Program-made: the position numbers and the translations under genes
Notes under the pieces: generated by a model
Seen by the model: the letters and a program-made list of their open reading frames with translations, nothing else
Told to the model about the DNA's origin: nothing
Database searches by the model: none
Shown here: positions 17,834 to 25,653 of the stretch, piece after piece
Position numbering within the stretch: the stretch's first letter is position 1
Layout of the letters: each line of letters starts with the position of its first letter
Origin: Pseudalkalibacillus hwajinpoensis
GTDB lineage: Bacteria; Bacillota; Bacilli; Bacillales; Guptibacillaceae
Length of the DNA stretch: 64,000 nucleotides
NCBI RefSeq assembly: GCF_015234585.1
Contig: NZ_JADFCM010000006.1
Span: 27,566-91,565 of the forward strand
Direction of reading: 5' to 3'

Positions 17834-18196
17834 ATGGATAATAAAGACGTAACGGTTCCTGATCAAACAATAAGACAATGGGCTATGTATGTTCATCTCT
17901 CTGCATTGAGTGGTTATTTAATTCCTCTGGGACATATTATTGGTCCAATCATCCTCTGGTCAATTAAAAGAGAAGATGAACCGTTTATCGATGATCAAGG
18001 AAAAGAGTCCATTAACTTCCAAATAAGTATGACACTCTATCTCGTCATTGCTGGGATCTTAAGTCTAGTCCTTATAGGGCTTATCCTTCTCCCTATTCTA
18101 CTTGTCATGCACCTTATCTTTATTGTGATTGCATCGGTCAAGTCGAATCAGGGCACTTTATATCGCTACCCCTTAACCATTCGATTTGTATCTTGA
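17834..18196 (+). CDS. DUF4870 domain-containing membrane protein
   Basis: A 120-residue protein with three hydrophobic segments. The pattern RQWAMYVHLSALSGYLIPLGHIIGPIILW, then DEPFIDDQGKESINFQISM, then a long hydrophobic pair is that of the DUF4870 (Tic20-like) family. GGGGAGG precedes ATG 17834. The family role is unknown. Confidence 0.85.
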   Translation: MDNKDVTVPDQTIRQWAMYVHLSALSGYLIPLGHIIGPIILWSIKREDEPFIDDQGKESINFQISMTLYLVIAGILSLVLIGLILLPILLVMHLIFIVIASVKSNQGTLYRYPLTIRFVS

Positions 18197-18282
18197 ATTT
18201 TCAAGAATTTCAAGCGTTTACACATAATTTAGGTATGTCCATGTTATAATGAAACTAAACTTATGATGTGGAGGGTCTGCTC

Positions 18283-18399
18283 TTGGCTGTTAAGGAAAAA
18301 GAATGGAACCGTTTTACTGTATGGGCACTTGCCTTTATGGTTTGGATCGTTCCTATTGCTTTTGTTATTGGTTTCTACATAATTTCACGTCCCCAGTAA
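18283..18399 (+). CDS. Small single-pass membrane protein, 38 residues
   Basis: A TTG-initiated reading frame following GGAGGG at a 7-base distance. The product begins MAVKEKEWNRFTVWALAFMV, has one hydrophobic segment over residues 13-34, and ends ISRPQ. The stop codon runs straight into a strong terminator, which supports a real gene. A TATAAT box lies about 35 bases upstream. The family is unknown. Confidence 0.6.
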   Translation: MAVKEKEWNRFTVWALAFMVWIVPIAFVIGFYIISRPQ

Positions 18400-18426
18400 A
18401 ACCAGCGTCAATGCGCTGGTTTTTTT
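18398..18426 (+). terminator. Intrinsic terminator
   Basis: ACCAGCG (18401-18407) pairs with CGCTGGT (18414-18420), then T6. It directly follows the 38-residue membrane protein gene. Confidence 0.9.
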
Positions 18427-18504
18427 AATTCTCTTAAAAGCAGGTTTTATCACTACATATGATGGGAATTGTTCCTTATACACAGCTTAAAGGAGGATTT
18501 ATTC

Positions 18505-18702
18505 ATGAAGGAATTTACAGTAGCACCAAATAAAGATGTAACAGGTTGGTACGTTAAAATTGAGGACGTCGCTCCAACAGACCTCTACGATATGCGCTCA
18601 ACAGCTATTGAAAAAGCAGAGGAAATGGCTAAAGGAGATTCTCCAAGTCGCCTATTGATTTTAAATGAACAGCATGAAGTTGAAGAAGAACGCTCATTTT
18701 AA
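18505..18702 (+). CDS. DUF2188-like small protein
   Basis: A 65-residue soluble protein. ATG 18505 follows AAAGGAGG at good spacing; an upstream in-frame ATG at 18469 lacks such a site. The sequence VTGWYVKIEDVAPTDLYDMR, then STAIEKAEEMAK, then PSRLLILNEQHEVEEERSF, fits the DUF2188 pattern of a GW-x-V-K strand, an Ala-rich helix and a final strand pair. Function is unknown. Confidence 0.7.
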   Translation: MKEFTVAPNKDVTGWYVKIEDVAPTDLYDMRSTAIEKAEEMAKGDSPSRLLILNEQHEVEEERSF

Positions 18703-18710
18703 TCTACATA

Positions 18711-18748
18711 AAGAAGCCCTCCGTAGCTTACGGAGGGCTTCTTTATTT
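18711..18748 (+). terminator. Intrinsic terminator
   Basis: A perfect 15-bp stem (18711-18725 with 18729-18743) with a 3-base loop and T-rich tail follows the DUF2188-like gene. Confidence 0.9.
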
Positions 18749-18789
18749 TTATTTCTAATCGTCACAAGATCTATTTTCAAAAGGATTTT

Positions 18790-18821
18790 ATTAAAAAGAA
18801 CGAAGGGAAATCCCTTCGCTC
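18790..18821 (-). terminator. gsiB terminator
   Basis: On the minus strand GAGCGAAGGG (from 18821) pairs with CCCTTCGTTC (to 18798), followed by a T-rich tail. It is 10 bases past the gsiB stop. Confidence 0.85.
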
Positions 18822-18831
18822 TTTACTGTTT

Positions 18832-19212
18832 CTATTTGTTTCCGCCGCTCTTTTTTCCACCCTTTTTCCCAATTTCCTCATAGAATTCTTTATCTTGATT
18901 TTTAGATGTTTGGTTTCCACCTTTTTCTCCAATTTCTTGATAAAACTCTTTATCGTGTTCTCGAGCGGTTTTCTTACCACCCTTTTCTCCAATTTCCTCG
19001 AAGAATTCTTTATCATGCTCTTGAGCCGTTTTATTACCGCCCTTTTCTCCTATCTCTTGATAGAACTCTTGATCATGCTCTTTTGCTGTTTTTTCTCCAC
19101 CTTTTTCTCCAATATCCTGATAAAACTCTTTGTTATGTTCTCTTGATGTTTTTTTGCCACCTTTACGTCCTGCTTCTTCTCTGCTCATTTTGTCATTACT
19201 ATTGTTAGCCAT
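18832..19212 (-). CDS. gsiB: General stress protein GsiB (KGG-repeat, LEA-like)
   Basis: A 126-residue very hydrophilic protein made of five near-identical 20-residue repeats of the form GGKKTAREHDKEFYQEIGEK, opened by MSREEAGRKGG. This is the layout of B. subtilis GsiB, a hydrophilin induced by sigma-B under glucose starvation, heat and desiccation. The DNA repeats every 60 bases. Synonymous variation between repeats is moderate, so the array is not newly duplicated. AAAGGAGG precedes the start, and the promoter upstream matches sigma-B. Confidence 0.95.
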   Translation of the reverse strand: MANNSNDKMSREEAGRKGGKKTSREHNKEFYQDIGEKGGEKTAKEHDQEFYQEIGEKGGNKTAQEHDKEFFEEIGEKGGKKTAREHDKEFYQEIGEKGGNQTSKNQDKEFYEEIGKKGGKKSGGNK

Positions 19213-19263
19213 TTAAAAATCCTCCTTTAGTAATTTTTTTACATCTTGCGCTACACTTGTTGT

Positions 19264-19288
19264 ATTCCACCTTCCTCAATTGATAAAC
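19264..19288 (-). promoter_or_regulatory. Sigma-B promoter of gsiB
   Basis: On the minus strand GTTTAT (19288-19283), 13 bases, then TGGAAT (19269-19264) followed by ACAACAA. The B. subtilis gsiB promoter has GTTTAA and GGGAAT followed by the same ACAACAA, so this is a near-copy with single changes in both boxes. Confidence 0.8.
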
Positions 19289-19352
19289 GGGAAAATGGTT
19301 TCTTTTTACATTTTTGATTCTATCTTACTAATACTAGTTATTATCCGACAAA

Positions 19353-19378
19353 AAACGCTCCCAAAATTGGGAGCGTTT
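19353..19378 (-). terminator. Terminator of the macro-domain gene
   Basis: AAACGCTCCCAA (19353-19364) pairs perfectly with TTGGGAGCGTTT (19367-19378); minus-strand T-run follows. It lies just past the stop at 19382. Confidence 0.85.
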
Positions 19379-19381
19379 AAA

Positions 19382-19822
19382 TTAAGAATAGTAAACATGG
19401 ATTGGTTTCTCATATTTCTTTGAAAGTTTCTCAAGAGACTTTTTGACATTGATCAAATCGTCTTTATCTATGCCGCAGCCGATTTTGATTTTAAATCCTT
19501 TTTCCTCGAACGGTTTCAGTTCCTTTATCATGTGTTCAAATGATTTCAACCAGGCGGGATAATTGGTTTGAAGTCCAGCTGGCTTATACTGTCCATACAG
19601 ATTAGCAATAATACGCTTATTATCTCGACTTAAAGCAAACGAGCATTTACCTAACTTCTTCTTCGGAGAAAACGGAAAGTCTTCATCTGCTTTAGCGGCT
19701 TCAGGGTACGTTTCTTTTACTGATTTTGCAATGCCAACATCCATTGCATTAAAACAGTCGCATTGATGTGCAATTACAGTACAGTCACTTTTAAGAAGGT
19801 TGCCTTTTTCAAAACGAATCAT
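19382..19822 (-). CDS. Macro domain protein
   Basis: A 146-residue single macro domain, the fold that binds ADP-ribose or its derivatives. Visible motifs are GNLLKSDCTVIAHQCDCFNAMDVGIAKSV at the N-terminus (equivalent to the GDI-x(8)-VN-x-AN region but with HQCDC in place of the usual VNAAN), ANLYGQY in the middle, and the glycine-rich KIKIGCGIDKDD loop. The HQCDC form is typical of the bacterial branch near poly(ADP-ribose) glycohydrolase/phosphatase-like members. It is monocistronic with GGAGAG before the start; its physiological substrate is unknown. Confidence 0.82.
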   Translation of the reverse strand: MIRFEKGNLLKSDCTVIAHQCDCFNAMDVGIAKSVKETYPEAAKADEDFPFSPKKKLGKCSFALSRDNKRIIANLYGQYKPAGLQTNYPAWLKSFEHMIKELKPFEEKGFKIKIGCGIDKDDLINVKKSLEKLSKKYEKPIHVYYS

Positions 19823-19913
19823 ACATGCACTCTCCTTCGTAAAGAACCCTTTTGTATGATTATAATGAAAATTCTATTAATTTCAATAGGAATATTTTAC
19901 TTCCTTCAGCATA

Positions 19914-20684
19914 TTATGATAAGTTTCGCACTTCTGAACTCGCTTTTGTATACGTAACTGCATGAAAAACTGGATGACAGTCATTATATTGAAATATTTG
20001 CTGCATTGGTTTGTTTTCTATACCTGTACTACCTATATAATAAGTTGCGCCTTTTTCTTGCAAAAGAAACAAACCTAGCTGATGTAATAGCTTTCCGAAT
20101 CCTTTCCCACGCTGCTGGGGCAATACACCCATGTAAAATAGTCTACCTTCTTCTTCCGTGCCCGGTTCAATAATTGGAATAACTACGCCTAAGAGGTTTT
20201 TATTCCAATAAACAGAGTAGCAGCTAGATTTGTACTGCTCACCAATTTCTTGCTTCATCGCTTCATACTGCATTTCGATAGGGTGAGCGGAAGGAGCATT
20301 AAGTGTTCCCTCTGAACATGCTTGCCACAATTCAAGAAAGAGTTTGATATCCCTCTCATCAACTAGCTTATAAGTAATACTACTATTGTGATTAAAATGC
20401 ATTTTTTCCATATGAAAACTTTTATAATATTCGATGGACTCAGACTTTAAAGCAAAAAAATTATTTTCTAGCACCTGTATTTTTAATTCGGAGGATGCTT
20501 CTACCGTTACCGTACAGTGAAGAACCTCTTTTGATTCTAGAGCAACACTCAATCGATCAAGTAACAAATCAAATTCAGGACTACGCTTGAGTTTATCTAC
20601 ACCTTCGATTGAAAGATAGTAAGGTCTTCCATCAAGTAATTTGACACCTAGTTGTTCTTCATGTTCATTCAATGAGAAAACCAT
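19914..20684 (-). CDS. GNAT N-acetyltransferase with N-terminal extension
   Basis: A 256-residue protein with a ~105-residue N-terminal domain of unknown type and a C-terminal GNAT domain. The acetyl-CoA motif FYMGVLPQQRGKGFGKLLHQL around residue 190-210 is clear. The YIGSTGIENKPMQQIFQYNDC ending follows the usual 'neighbour/family' strand pattern. Start ATG 20684 lies 3 bases after the AIM24 gene stop, so the two form an operon. Substrate unknown. Confidence 0.82.
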   Translation of the reverse strand: MVFSLNEHEEQLGVKLLDGRPYYLSIEGVDKLKRSPEFDLLLDRLSVALESKEVLHCTVTVEASSELKIQVLENNFFALKSESIEYYKSFHMEKMHFNHNSSITYKLVDERDIKLFLELWQACSEGTLNAPSAHPIEMQYEAMKQEIGEQYKSSCYSVYWNKNLLGVVIPIIEPGTEEEGRLFYMGVLPQQRGKGFGKLLHQLGLFLLQEKGATYYIGSTGIENKPMQQIFQYNDCHPVFHAVTYTKASSEVRNLS

Positions 20685-20687
20685 ACG

Positions 20688-21386
20688 TTACCCCTGATTA
20701 TTTTGCATATATACTTCTTCAAATGGTTGAACGACAACAAACCCTTCTCCTTCAAATCTCATTTGAACCGATTCACCACTTCCTCTTCCAAAGAAGGACT
20801 TCAGCGACACATCCGTTTGAAAATTCGGCTGCAATTGACCTGACCAGGCAACCGTTGCATTAGGATCTGTAATGACTGGTTTTCCCGGAGTTACTCGGAT
20901 TGTAAGTGGTTCATAATGGCTTGTAATAGCAACCATTCCCGGACCCTGACAAGTGACATTAAATAATCCACCTGCCATCATTCCAGTAATTCGTTTCATC
21001 ATTTTGATATCCCACTGGATGCCATCTTCAAATGCGAGTAGATCATTTCCATTTACGCTAATTGATTCTCCATGTTGCAAATGTAGGATGGAAATCTTCT
21101 TCCCAGAATCCGCCAGATATAACTTGCCATTTCCCTCAGCTTTCATTAACGAAGCTCCCTCACCTGTAAGGGCTTTTTTAAACATCTTCCCGAGGCCGTG
21201 TTCAAGAATTCCCTCTCTCTCGAATTTAATCTGACCGTTGTAAGTAATCATAGCACCAGATTTCGCCCACACACGCCCAGCGAGATTAACTTCTAACATT
21301 CTTGGCGTTTCTAACTCGAAAAATCCTTCCCCTTTATCTTGTTGTTCTGTTGATTGAATAAATTCTTCTATTGAGTATCGATTCAT
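20688..21386 (-). CDS. AIM24 family protein
   Basis: A 232-residue soluble beta-rich protein of the AIM24 (TIM-barrel-independent, jelly-roll-like) family, known by MLEVNLAGRVWAKSGAMITYNGQIKFER, GKLYLADSGKKISILHL and the ending SGESVQMRFEGEGFVVVQPFE. Members are related to yeast mitochondrial AIM24 and to tryptophan-RNA-binding-like folds; function is not known in bacteria. ATG 21386 is chosen because GGAG is 8 bases upstream; the earlier ATG at 21392 is too close. Confidence 0.85.
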   Translation of the reverse strand: MNRYSIEEFIQSTEQQDKGEGFFELETPRMLEVNLAGRVWAKSGAMITYNGQIKFEREGILEHGLGKMFKKALTGEGASLMKAEGNGKLYLADSGKKISILHLQHGESISVNGNDLLAFEDGIQWDIKMMKRITGMMAGGLFNVTCQGPGMVAITSHYEPLTIRVTPGKPVITDPNATVAWSGQLQPNFQTDVSLKSFFGRGSGESVQMRFEGEGFVVVQPFEEVYMQNNQG

Positions 21387-21548
21387 TTTCATCTCTCCTT
21401 CTAATTAACTATTACGAATAGGTACTGCAAAACGTTTCAACTTTCTACTTAATTTTCAGTTAAATACAAACTCTTACAACTCGATTTTTTTGTATTATAT
21501 GAACAAAAAAATAAATTCTGCTCATACTCATCTCTTTTTCATCAAATT

Positions 21549-21574
21549 GTTTGCACATATCATGTTAAGGGTAA
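21549..21574 (+). promoter_or_regulatory. Sigma-B-like promoter of the DUF948 gene
   Basis: GTTTGC (21549-21554), 14 bases, then GGGTAA (21569-21574), about 38 bases before the start. It fits the GTTTAA-N12-15-GGGTAT sigma-B pattern with minor changes; ytxG of B. subtilis is likewise sigma-B dependent. Confidence 0.65.
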
Positions 21575-21612
21575 GGTAACATTAACTATAATCGCGAGTA
21601 GGAGGTTATCAT

Positions 21613-22020
21613 ATGGTTATCGTTTACATTAGTATTGCAATCGTAGTTCTTTCACTTATTTACCTGGGATACATAGCCCTTCAAAATTTCAAAGAAACCA
21701 AAAAATCTTTAAATGATTTATCTGAGACCGCAGCGAGGTTTCAAGAAAAAGTAGATAAAATTACTGAGGAAACAAATCAATTAACAGCGACCACTACAAC
21801 CATTTCTGAAGGCATCCAATCGAAAAAAGAAACTGTTCAAGGCGTTATTCAAGTTGCCAAAGGCACACCTGAACCCTTTAAAAACCTTGTTTCATCAATT
21901 AAAAACACGCCAAATCCGCAGCGTGAAGCAAGAGATTCACAGTTAACTGAAATTGGTGATCAACTTGTTGACTTATTGGGAAGATATCGTCTTAAACGGA
22001 AATCAAAACATGCGGAGTAA
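21613..22020 (+). CDS. DUF948 domain-containing general stress protein (YtxG-like)
   Basis: A 135-residue protein with one N-terminal membrane segment (IVYISIAIVVLSLIYLGYIAL), then a long helical, Thr/Glu/Lys-rich stretch (SLNDLSETAARFQEKVDKITEE) typical of DUF948. B. subtilis YtxG is the family reference, a general stress protein. AGGAGG precedes ATG 21613. The short C-terminal tail is basic (RYRLKRKSK). The sigma-B-like promoter supports stress control. Confidence 0.8.
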   Translation: MVIVYISIAIVVLSLIYLGYIALQNFKETKKSLNDLSETAARFQEKVDKITEETNQLTATTTTISEGIQSKKETVQGVIQVAKGTPEPFKNLVSSIKNTPNPQREARDSQLTEIGDQLVDLLGRYRLKRKSKHAE

Positions 22021-22041
22021 GGGCTATGCCCTTACTTTTTT
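22017..22041 (+). terminator. Intrinsic terminator between ytxG-like gene and cls
   Basis: GTAAGGGC (22017-22024) pairs with GCCCTTAC (22028-22035), then T-run. It overlaps the stop codon and separates the stress gene from cls. Confidence 0.85.
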
Positions 22042-22071
22042 TGGTCAAATTCAAATGAGGTGGGCTATATT

Positions 22072-23571
22072 ATGAAACAAGCAAGACAAATCATTTTCTT
22101 TCTTCTTATGACAACTTCACTTTCGATCATCTTGTTCACATCGCTATCACCAACATGGAAATGGGCTGCCGGTATTCTTTATGTAGCGATTCTAGTTTCT
22201 ATTTTATTCGTACTTTTACTAGAAGGTAGATCACCATACAAATCGCTTTTATGGATATACGTATTAATCTTCTTTCCCATTGTAGGTTATGTTTTCTTTT
22301 TATTTTCTGGTCAACTGGAAGTAAAGGGACATTTATTTAAAGAGAAACGTACTAACGGTCTTGAATTTTTCAAGAAGTACGTAAACTTTCCAGCTTCTGA
22401 AAAATGGCATGACCTAAGTGAGCGAAACCAAAATTTCTCAAACCTTATTGCCACGATGGTTGCAAGTCCTATTAGTATGCGATCCACAACGGACCTCTTA
22501 CTAAATGGTAGAGAGACGTTCACGGCGATAAAAAATGAAATTCAAAAAGCTGAAACGTACATACATATGGAATATTATACGTTTCGTTCTGATGAACTAG
22601 GACTCTCGATCATTGACTTACTCGTTAAGAAAGCCAAAGAAGGCGTTGAAGTAAGGGTACTTTATGATTCAATCGGAAGCCATAACCTTTCAAGAGCTTC
22701 TAAAACAGCCCTAAGGGAAGCTGGTGCAAGTGTACAGCAATTTCTCCCCATTAAATATGGATTCGTCAATCAAACTATTAATTTTCGAAATCATCGCAAG
22801 ATCATTGTCATTGATGGAAAAGTCGGTTTTGTAGGTGGCTTAAATATCGGTGACGAGTATGCTGGGGATATGAATCAAATGCGTTTCTGGCGTGATTCTC
22901 ACCTACTTGTTAAAGGAGAGGTGCTTTCTGCCCTCCATGGCGTTTTCTTAATGGATTGGTCCTATATGTGTGGTGAGGAACTTCTAAATGGTAAGTACCT
23001 CGAAACATATGATGTCGAAGGTGATGGTGGCTCTCAGCTTGTGGCTAGTGGGCCAGATACAAAACGAGGAGCTATGTCAGATCTATATTTCAGTCTGATT
23101 ACTTCTGCAAAAAATAGAGTTTGGATTGCTACTCCTTACTTTGTTCCAAACAAAGCCATCCGTACTGCTCTAGCCATGGCTTCTATGAGAGGTATTGAAG
23201 TGAGACTCATTGTTCCTGAAGTAAGTGACGGCTTTCTTACCCAATACGGAACAAGATCCTACTTCTCAGAGCTTCTTGATTATGGGGTAGAAATCTATAT
23301 GTATCGAAAAGGATTTCTCCATCAAAAAATTATGATTGTTGATGATGATCTGGCCACAATCGGCACAGCAAATATGGATATGCGCTCATTGAATTTAAAT
23401 TTCGAAGTGAATATGTTTCTATTTCAATCAAAAACGGTTCATGACCTTGTAGAAGCTTATCAAAATGATTTGAATGATTCAGTCAGCGTGACAAAAGACT
23501 CTTATAGTAAGCGTGGACTTAAGCACCGCACAAAAGAATCTTTCGCCCGACTGTTTTCACCAGTATTATAA
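22072..23571 (+). CDS. cls: Cardiolipin synthase
   Basis: A 499-residue membrane enzyme with two N-terminal transmembrane segments and two phospholipase-D (HKD) active sites: NHRKIIVIDG near residue 241 and LHQKIMIVDD near residue 417, each H-x-K-x4-D. It joins two phosphatidylglycerol molecules to cardiolipin and glycerol. The second region continues ATIGTANMDMRSLNLNFEVN, the standard end of the family. ATG 22072 is chosen (GAGGTGG upstream); the alternative start at 22060 lacks a site. Which of the Bacillus paralogues (ClsA, YwjE, YwiE) it matches cannot be told. Confidence 0.93.
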   Translation: MKQARQIIFFLLMTTSLSIILFTSLSPTWKWAAGILYVAILVSILFVLLLEGRSPYKSLLWIYVLIFFPIVGYVFFLFSGQLEVKGHLFKEKRTNGLEFFKKYVNFPASEKWHDLSERNQNFSNLIATMVASPISMRSTTDLLLNGRETFTAIKNEIQKAETYIHMEYYTFRSDELGLSIIDLLVKKAKEGVEVRVLYDSIGSHNLSRASKTALREAGASVQQFLPIKYGFVNQTINFRNHRKIIVIDGKVGFVGGLNIGDEYAGDMNQMRFWRDSHLLVKGEVLSALHGVFLMDWSYMCGEELLNGKYLETYDVEGDGGSQLVASGPDTKRGAMSDLYFSLITSAKNRVWIATPYFVPNKAIRTALAMASMRGIEVRLIVPEVSDGFLTQYGTRSYFSELLDYGVEIYMYRKGFLHQKIMIVDDDLATIGTANMDMRSLNLNFEVNMFLFQSKTVHDLVEAYQNDLNDSVSVTKDSYSKRGLKHRTKESFARLFSPVL

Positions 23572-23635
23572 CGAGAAGGTACCATCAACCTGAGGTATTT
23601 GTATTACTTTGTGGCTGCATGATTTTAATCAGGTT

Positions 23636-24196
23636 TTACGGACGAGAAGATCCCCATTCACTTTTTAATAAAGAATACATGATTAGATTCATATACTCAC
23701 CACCTGCGAGAACATAATCACGCAATAGTCCTTCTTGTTGGAATCCCAGTTTGGTTATAAGTTTCCTCGAAGGTGCATTGTTTGGATGAATCAGTGCACC
23801 AATACGATTCATATCTAACTGCTGAAAGGCAAAGGGAATGACGGCTGATAAAGCTTCCGTCATATACCCCTTTCCTTCTTCAGCTTGTTTTAATTCATAA
23901 CCCATTTCAATACGATTGACTCGCTTAGTCCAATTATGAAAGCCACAAGTACCAATCAATTCTCCCCTCTCTCTCACCTCTATTCCAAATCGCATCGCCT
24001 GCTTTTGCTCAAATCCTTTCTTAAAACTCATCAACATTCCTTCTACTTCTTCAAGACCGCTCATTTGCTCACTTCCGTAGTATTTCATCGTGTGCGGATT
24101 CGAAAATATCGACAATAACACAGGAGCATCATCTTCTCTTAATTCTCTTAATCTTAAGCTATTTGTAGTTAGTTCTGGAAAACTCTCCATCTCCAT
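23636..24196 (-). CDS. GNAT N-acetyltransferase, RimJ/RimL type
   Basis: A 186-residue GNAT protein closely parallel to the plus-strand copy at 600-1148: TNSLRLRELREDD, LIGTCGFHNWTKR, GKGYMTEALSAVIPFAFQQL, and the final ITKLGFQQEGLLRDYVLAGGEYMNLIMYSLL. It acetylates an unknown amine. ATG 24196 has AGGAG 8 bases upstream; ATG 24205 is only 3 bases from it. A strong hairpin lies in its leader (24258-24288). Confidence 0.85.
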   Translation of the reverse strand: MEMESFPELTTNSLRLRELREDDAPVLLSIFSNPHTMKYYGSEQMSGLEEVEGMLMSFKKGFEQKQAMRFGIEVRERGELIGTCGFHNWTKRVNRIEMGYELKQAEEGKGYMTEALSAVIPFAFQQLDMNRIGALIHPNNAPSRKLITKLGFQQEGLLRDYVLAGGEYMNLIMYSLLKSEWGSSRP

Positions 24197-24250
24197 GCCA
24201 TCCACTCCTATTTCTCGTTTGAATTATTTGCACCTCATAACACTTCATAT

Positions 24251-24288
24251 AAAAAAATGCTTAAAGAATGGCTGGCATTCTTTAAGCA
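24251..24288 (-). terminator. Strong hairpin plus T-run in the leader of the 23636-24196 GNAT gene
   Basis: TGCTTAAAGAATG (24258-24270) pairs perfectly with CATTCTTTAAGCA (24276-24288); on the minus strand it is followed by T7. No minus-strand gene lies upstream of it, since the next gene is divergent. It therefore looks like an attenuator or the 3' end of a small RNA. Confidence 0.6.
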
Positions 24289-24441
24289 ATCAGGGGGTAA
24301 AACATCTTTTAAAAAAGGGGTCTATCTTATAACGAATCAGCGCTATTAAAAGTTTCAATATTCTATGAATAATTTTCTTCACTCTATCTGAATGGTAAAA
24401 TAGATCATAAGCACGCTCAAACGATTCTAGGAGTGATCATA

Positions 24442-25002
24442 TTGAAGAAAAAAATATACTTAGTCAGACATTGTCTCGCCTCAGGACAAGAATCTACAGC
24501 TTCCTTAACGGCAGAAGGACGTGATCAAGCGACTCAATTAGCACAATCTCTTGGACATATTCCATTTGATAAATTATATAGTTCCCCTTATAGACGTGCC
24601 CTTCAATCGATCGAGCCACTCGCTCTTCAATTAGATAAACCAATTACTATTGATGATCGGCTAGAAGAGAGAAAGTTATCTGCTGTGCCTATTGAAAACT
24701 GGATAGAAGAACTAGAGCAAACATTTGTAGATCTGTCTTACACCATTGAAGGCGGAGAATCAAGCCAGCAAGCCATTTCAAGGAGTATTGCGGTCTTAAA
24801 TGACGCCCTTCTCTATACGAAAGAATATTGTCTTGTCATGACACATGGGAATTTATTAACCTTAATACTGCATCATTTTAATACAGATTATCAGTTCAAC
24901 ACATGGAAGAAACTTCGGAATCCAGACGTCTTCTGCCTTACTTTTCATAATAATACGATCGAATCCATTCAAAACGTTAAGTTATCGGGGGAACCATTGT
25001 AA
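24442..25002 (+). CDS. Histidine phosphatase family protein
   Basis: A 186-residue member of the phosphoglycerate-mutase-like phosphatases. The catalytic RHC motif (YLVRHCLASGQ) replaces the usual RHG; other landmarks are YSSPYRRALQSIEPLA, ERKL and MTHGNLLTLIL, with the second catalytic His. The substrate is unknown. The start is TTG 24442, with AGGAG 8 bases upstream; the GTG at 24433 is too near. Its stop overlaps the next gene (TAATG), so the two are co-translated. Confidence 0.85.
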   Translation: MKKKIYLVRHCLASGQESTASLTAEGRDQATQLAQSLGHIPFDKLYSSPYRRALQSIEPLALQLDKPITIDDRLEERKLSAVPIENWIEELEQTFVDLSYTIEGGESSQQAISRSIAVLNDALLYTKEYCLVMTHGNLLTLILHHFNTDYQFNTWKKLRNPDVFCLTFHNNTIESIQNVKLSGEPL

Positions 25003-25223
25003 TGTCTCAACTCTATTCTCGTTTCCACTGTTGCGCTACTTGCATTCATTTTGAAGTGGTGAAAGCAGAAAAAACAAGCTATCGATGCGCAAGACTCGGC
25101 TTTGAAACGAAGCCTACCTACCAGTTTAACTGTTGGGAACCAAAAGAAATTGTTAAGAAAAAAATGGAGAAAGAGAAAGCACTAGAGAAGGTGGATGATT
25201 CTTCTTCTAAGAAAACTGAGTGA
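25002..25223 (+). CDS. Small Cys-rich protein, putative zinc binding
   Basis: A 73-residue protein with cysteines in CCATC, YRCARLG and NCWEP (six in the N-terminal 45 residues) and a charged Lys/Glu-rich tail. The CxxC...C...C arrangement suggests a zinc-ribbon-like fold. The start overlaps the phosphatase stop. No family was recognised. Confidence 0.6.
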   Translation: MSQLYSRFHCCATCIHFEVVKAEKTSYRCARLGFETKPTYQFNCWEPKEIVKKKMEKEKALEKVDDSSSKKTE

Positions 25224-25240
25224 AGTTATTAAAAAAGCAT

Positions 25241-25266
25241 AAAAAAATGCCTCCCTAAAAAGGAGG
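25241..25266 (-). terminator. Terminator of the 57-residue gene
   Basis: CCTCC (25250-25254 region) pairs with GGAGG (25262-25266) with a T7 run on the minus strand. It serves the small minus-strand gene at 25322-25495. Confidence 0.6.
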
Positions 25267-25321
25267 TTTCTAGACTACATTAACTAACGAGTCACTATTC
25301 TCATCAATGTGAATCATTCGT

Positions 25322-25495
25322 TCAAGAAGATGTTCCTGATAGCTGCATCTCTTCCATCCATTTATTTATTTGTTCTTGAGGAAGGTCCCAGCTAATCCAT
25401 GAAGCCATAACCTTAACTTCTTCATTCTCAACTACCCAGTACTCATATCTCTTTTCGGAGAAATTTTCAATGATGCCCGTCCGATCGATCTTCAT
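25322..25495 (-). CDS. Small soluble protein, 57 residues
   Basis: A short frame with an excellent ribosome site (AAGGAGG, 8 bases before ATG 25495) and a terminator after its stop. The product starts MKIDRTGIIENFSEKRYEYW, continues with Trp-rich ASWISWDLPQEQINKWMEEM and ends SGTSS. It has no membrane segment or Cys. The family is unknown, but the coding signals make it a likely gene. Confidence 0.65.
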   Translation of the reverse strand: MKIDRTGIIENFSEKRYEYWVVENEEVKVMASWISWDLPQEQINKWMEEMQLSGTSS

Positions 25496-25653
25496 CTGCT
25501 TTTCCTCCTTAGTATCATTTCTATGACTATACCCTATTTAAATGATGTCTAATTACCTATTTTACTTTTATCACGTTTAGAATGTTGATGCATGAAACAC
25601 TGCCCCTTCTTCACATACTATCCAAAATCATTCTTTTTTGGAGGAAAAGGGGT

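Noticed and set aside
18282..18283. tRNA, rRNA or tmRNA genes in the window
   Set aside because: No cloverleaf or conserved rRNA stretches were recognised; the position is nominal.
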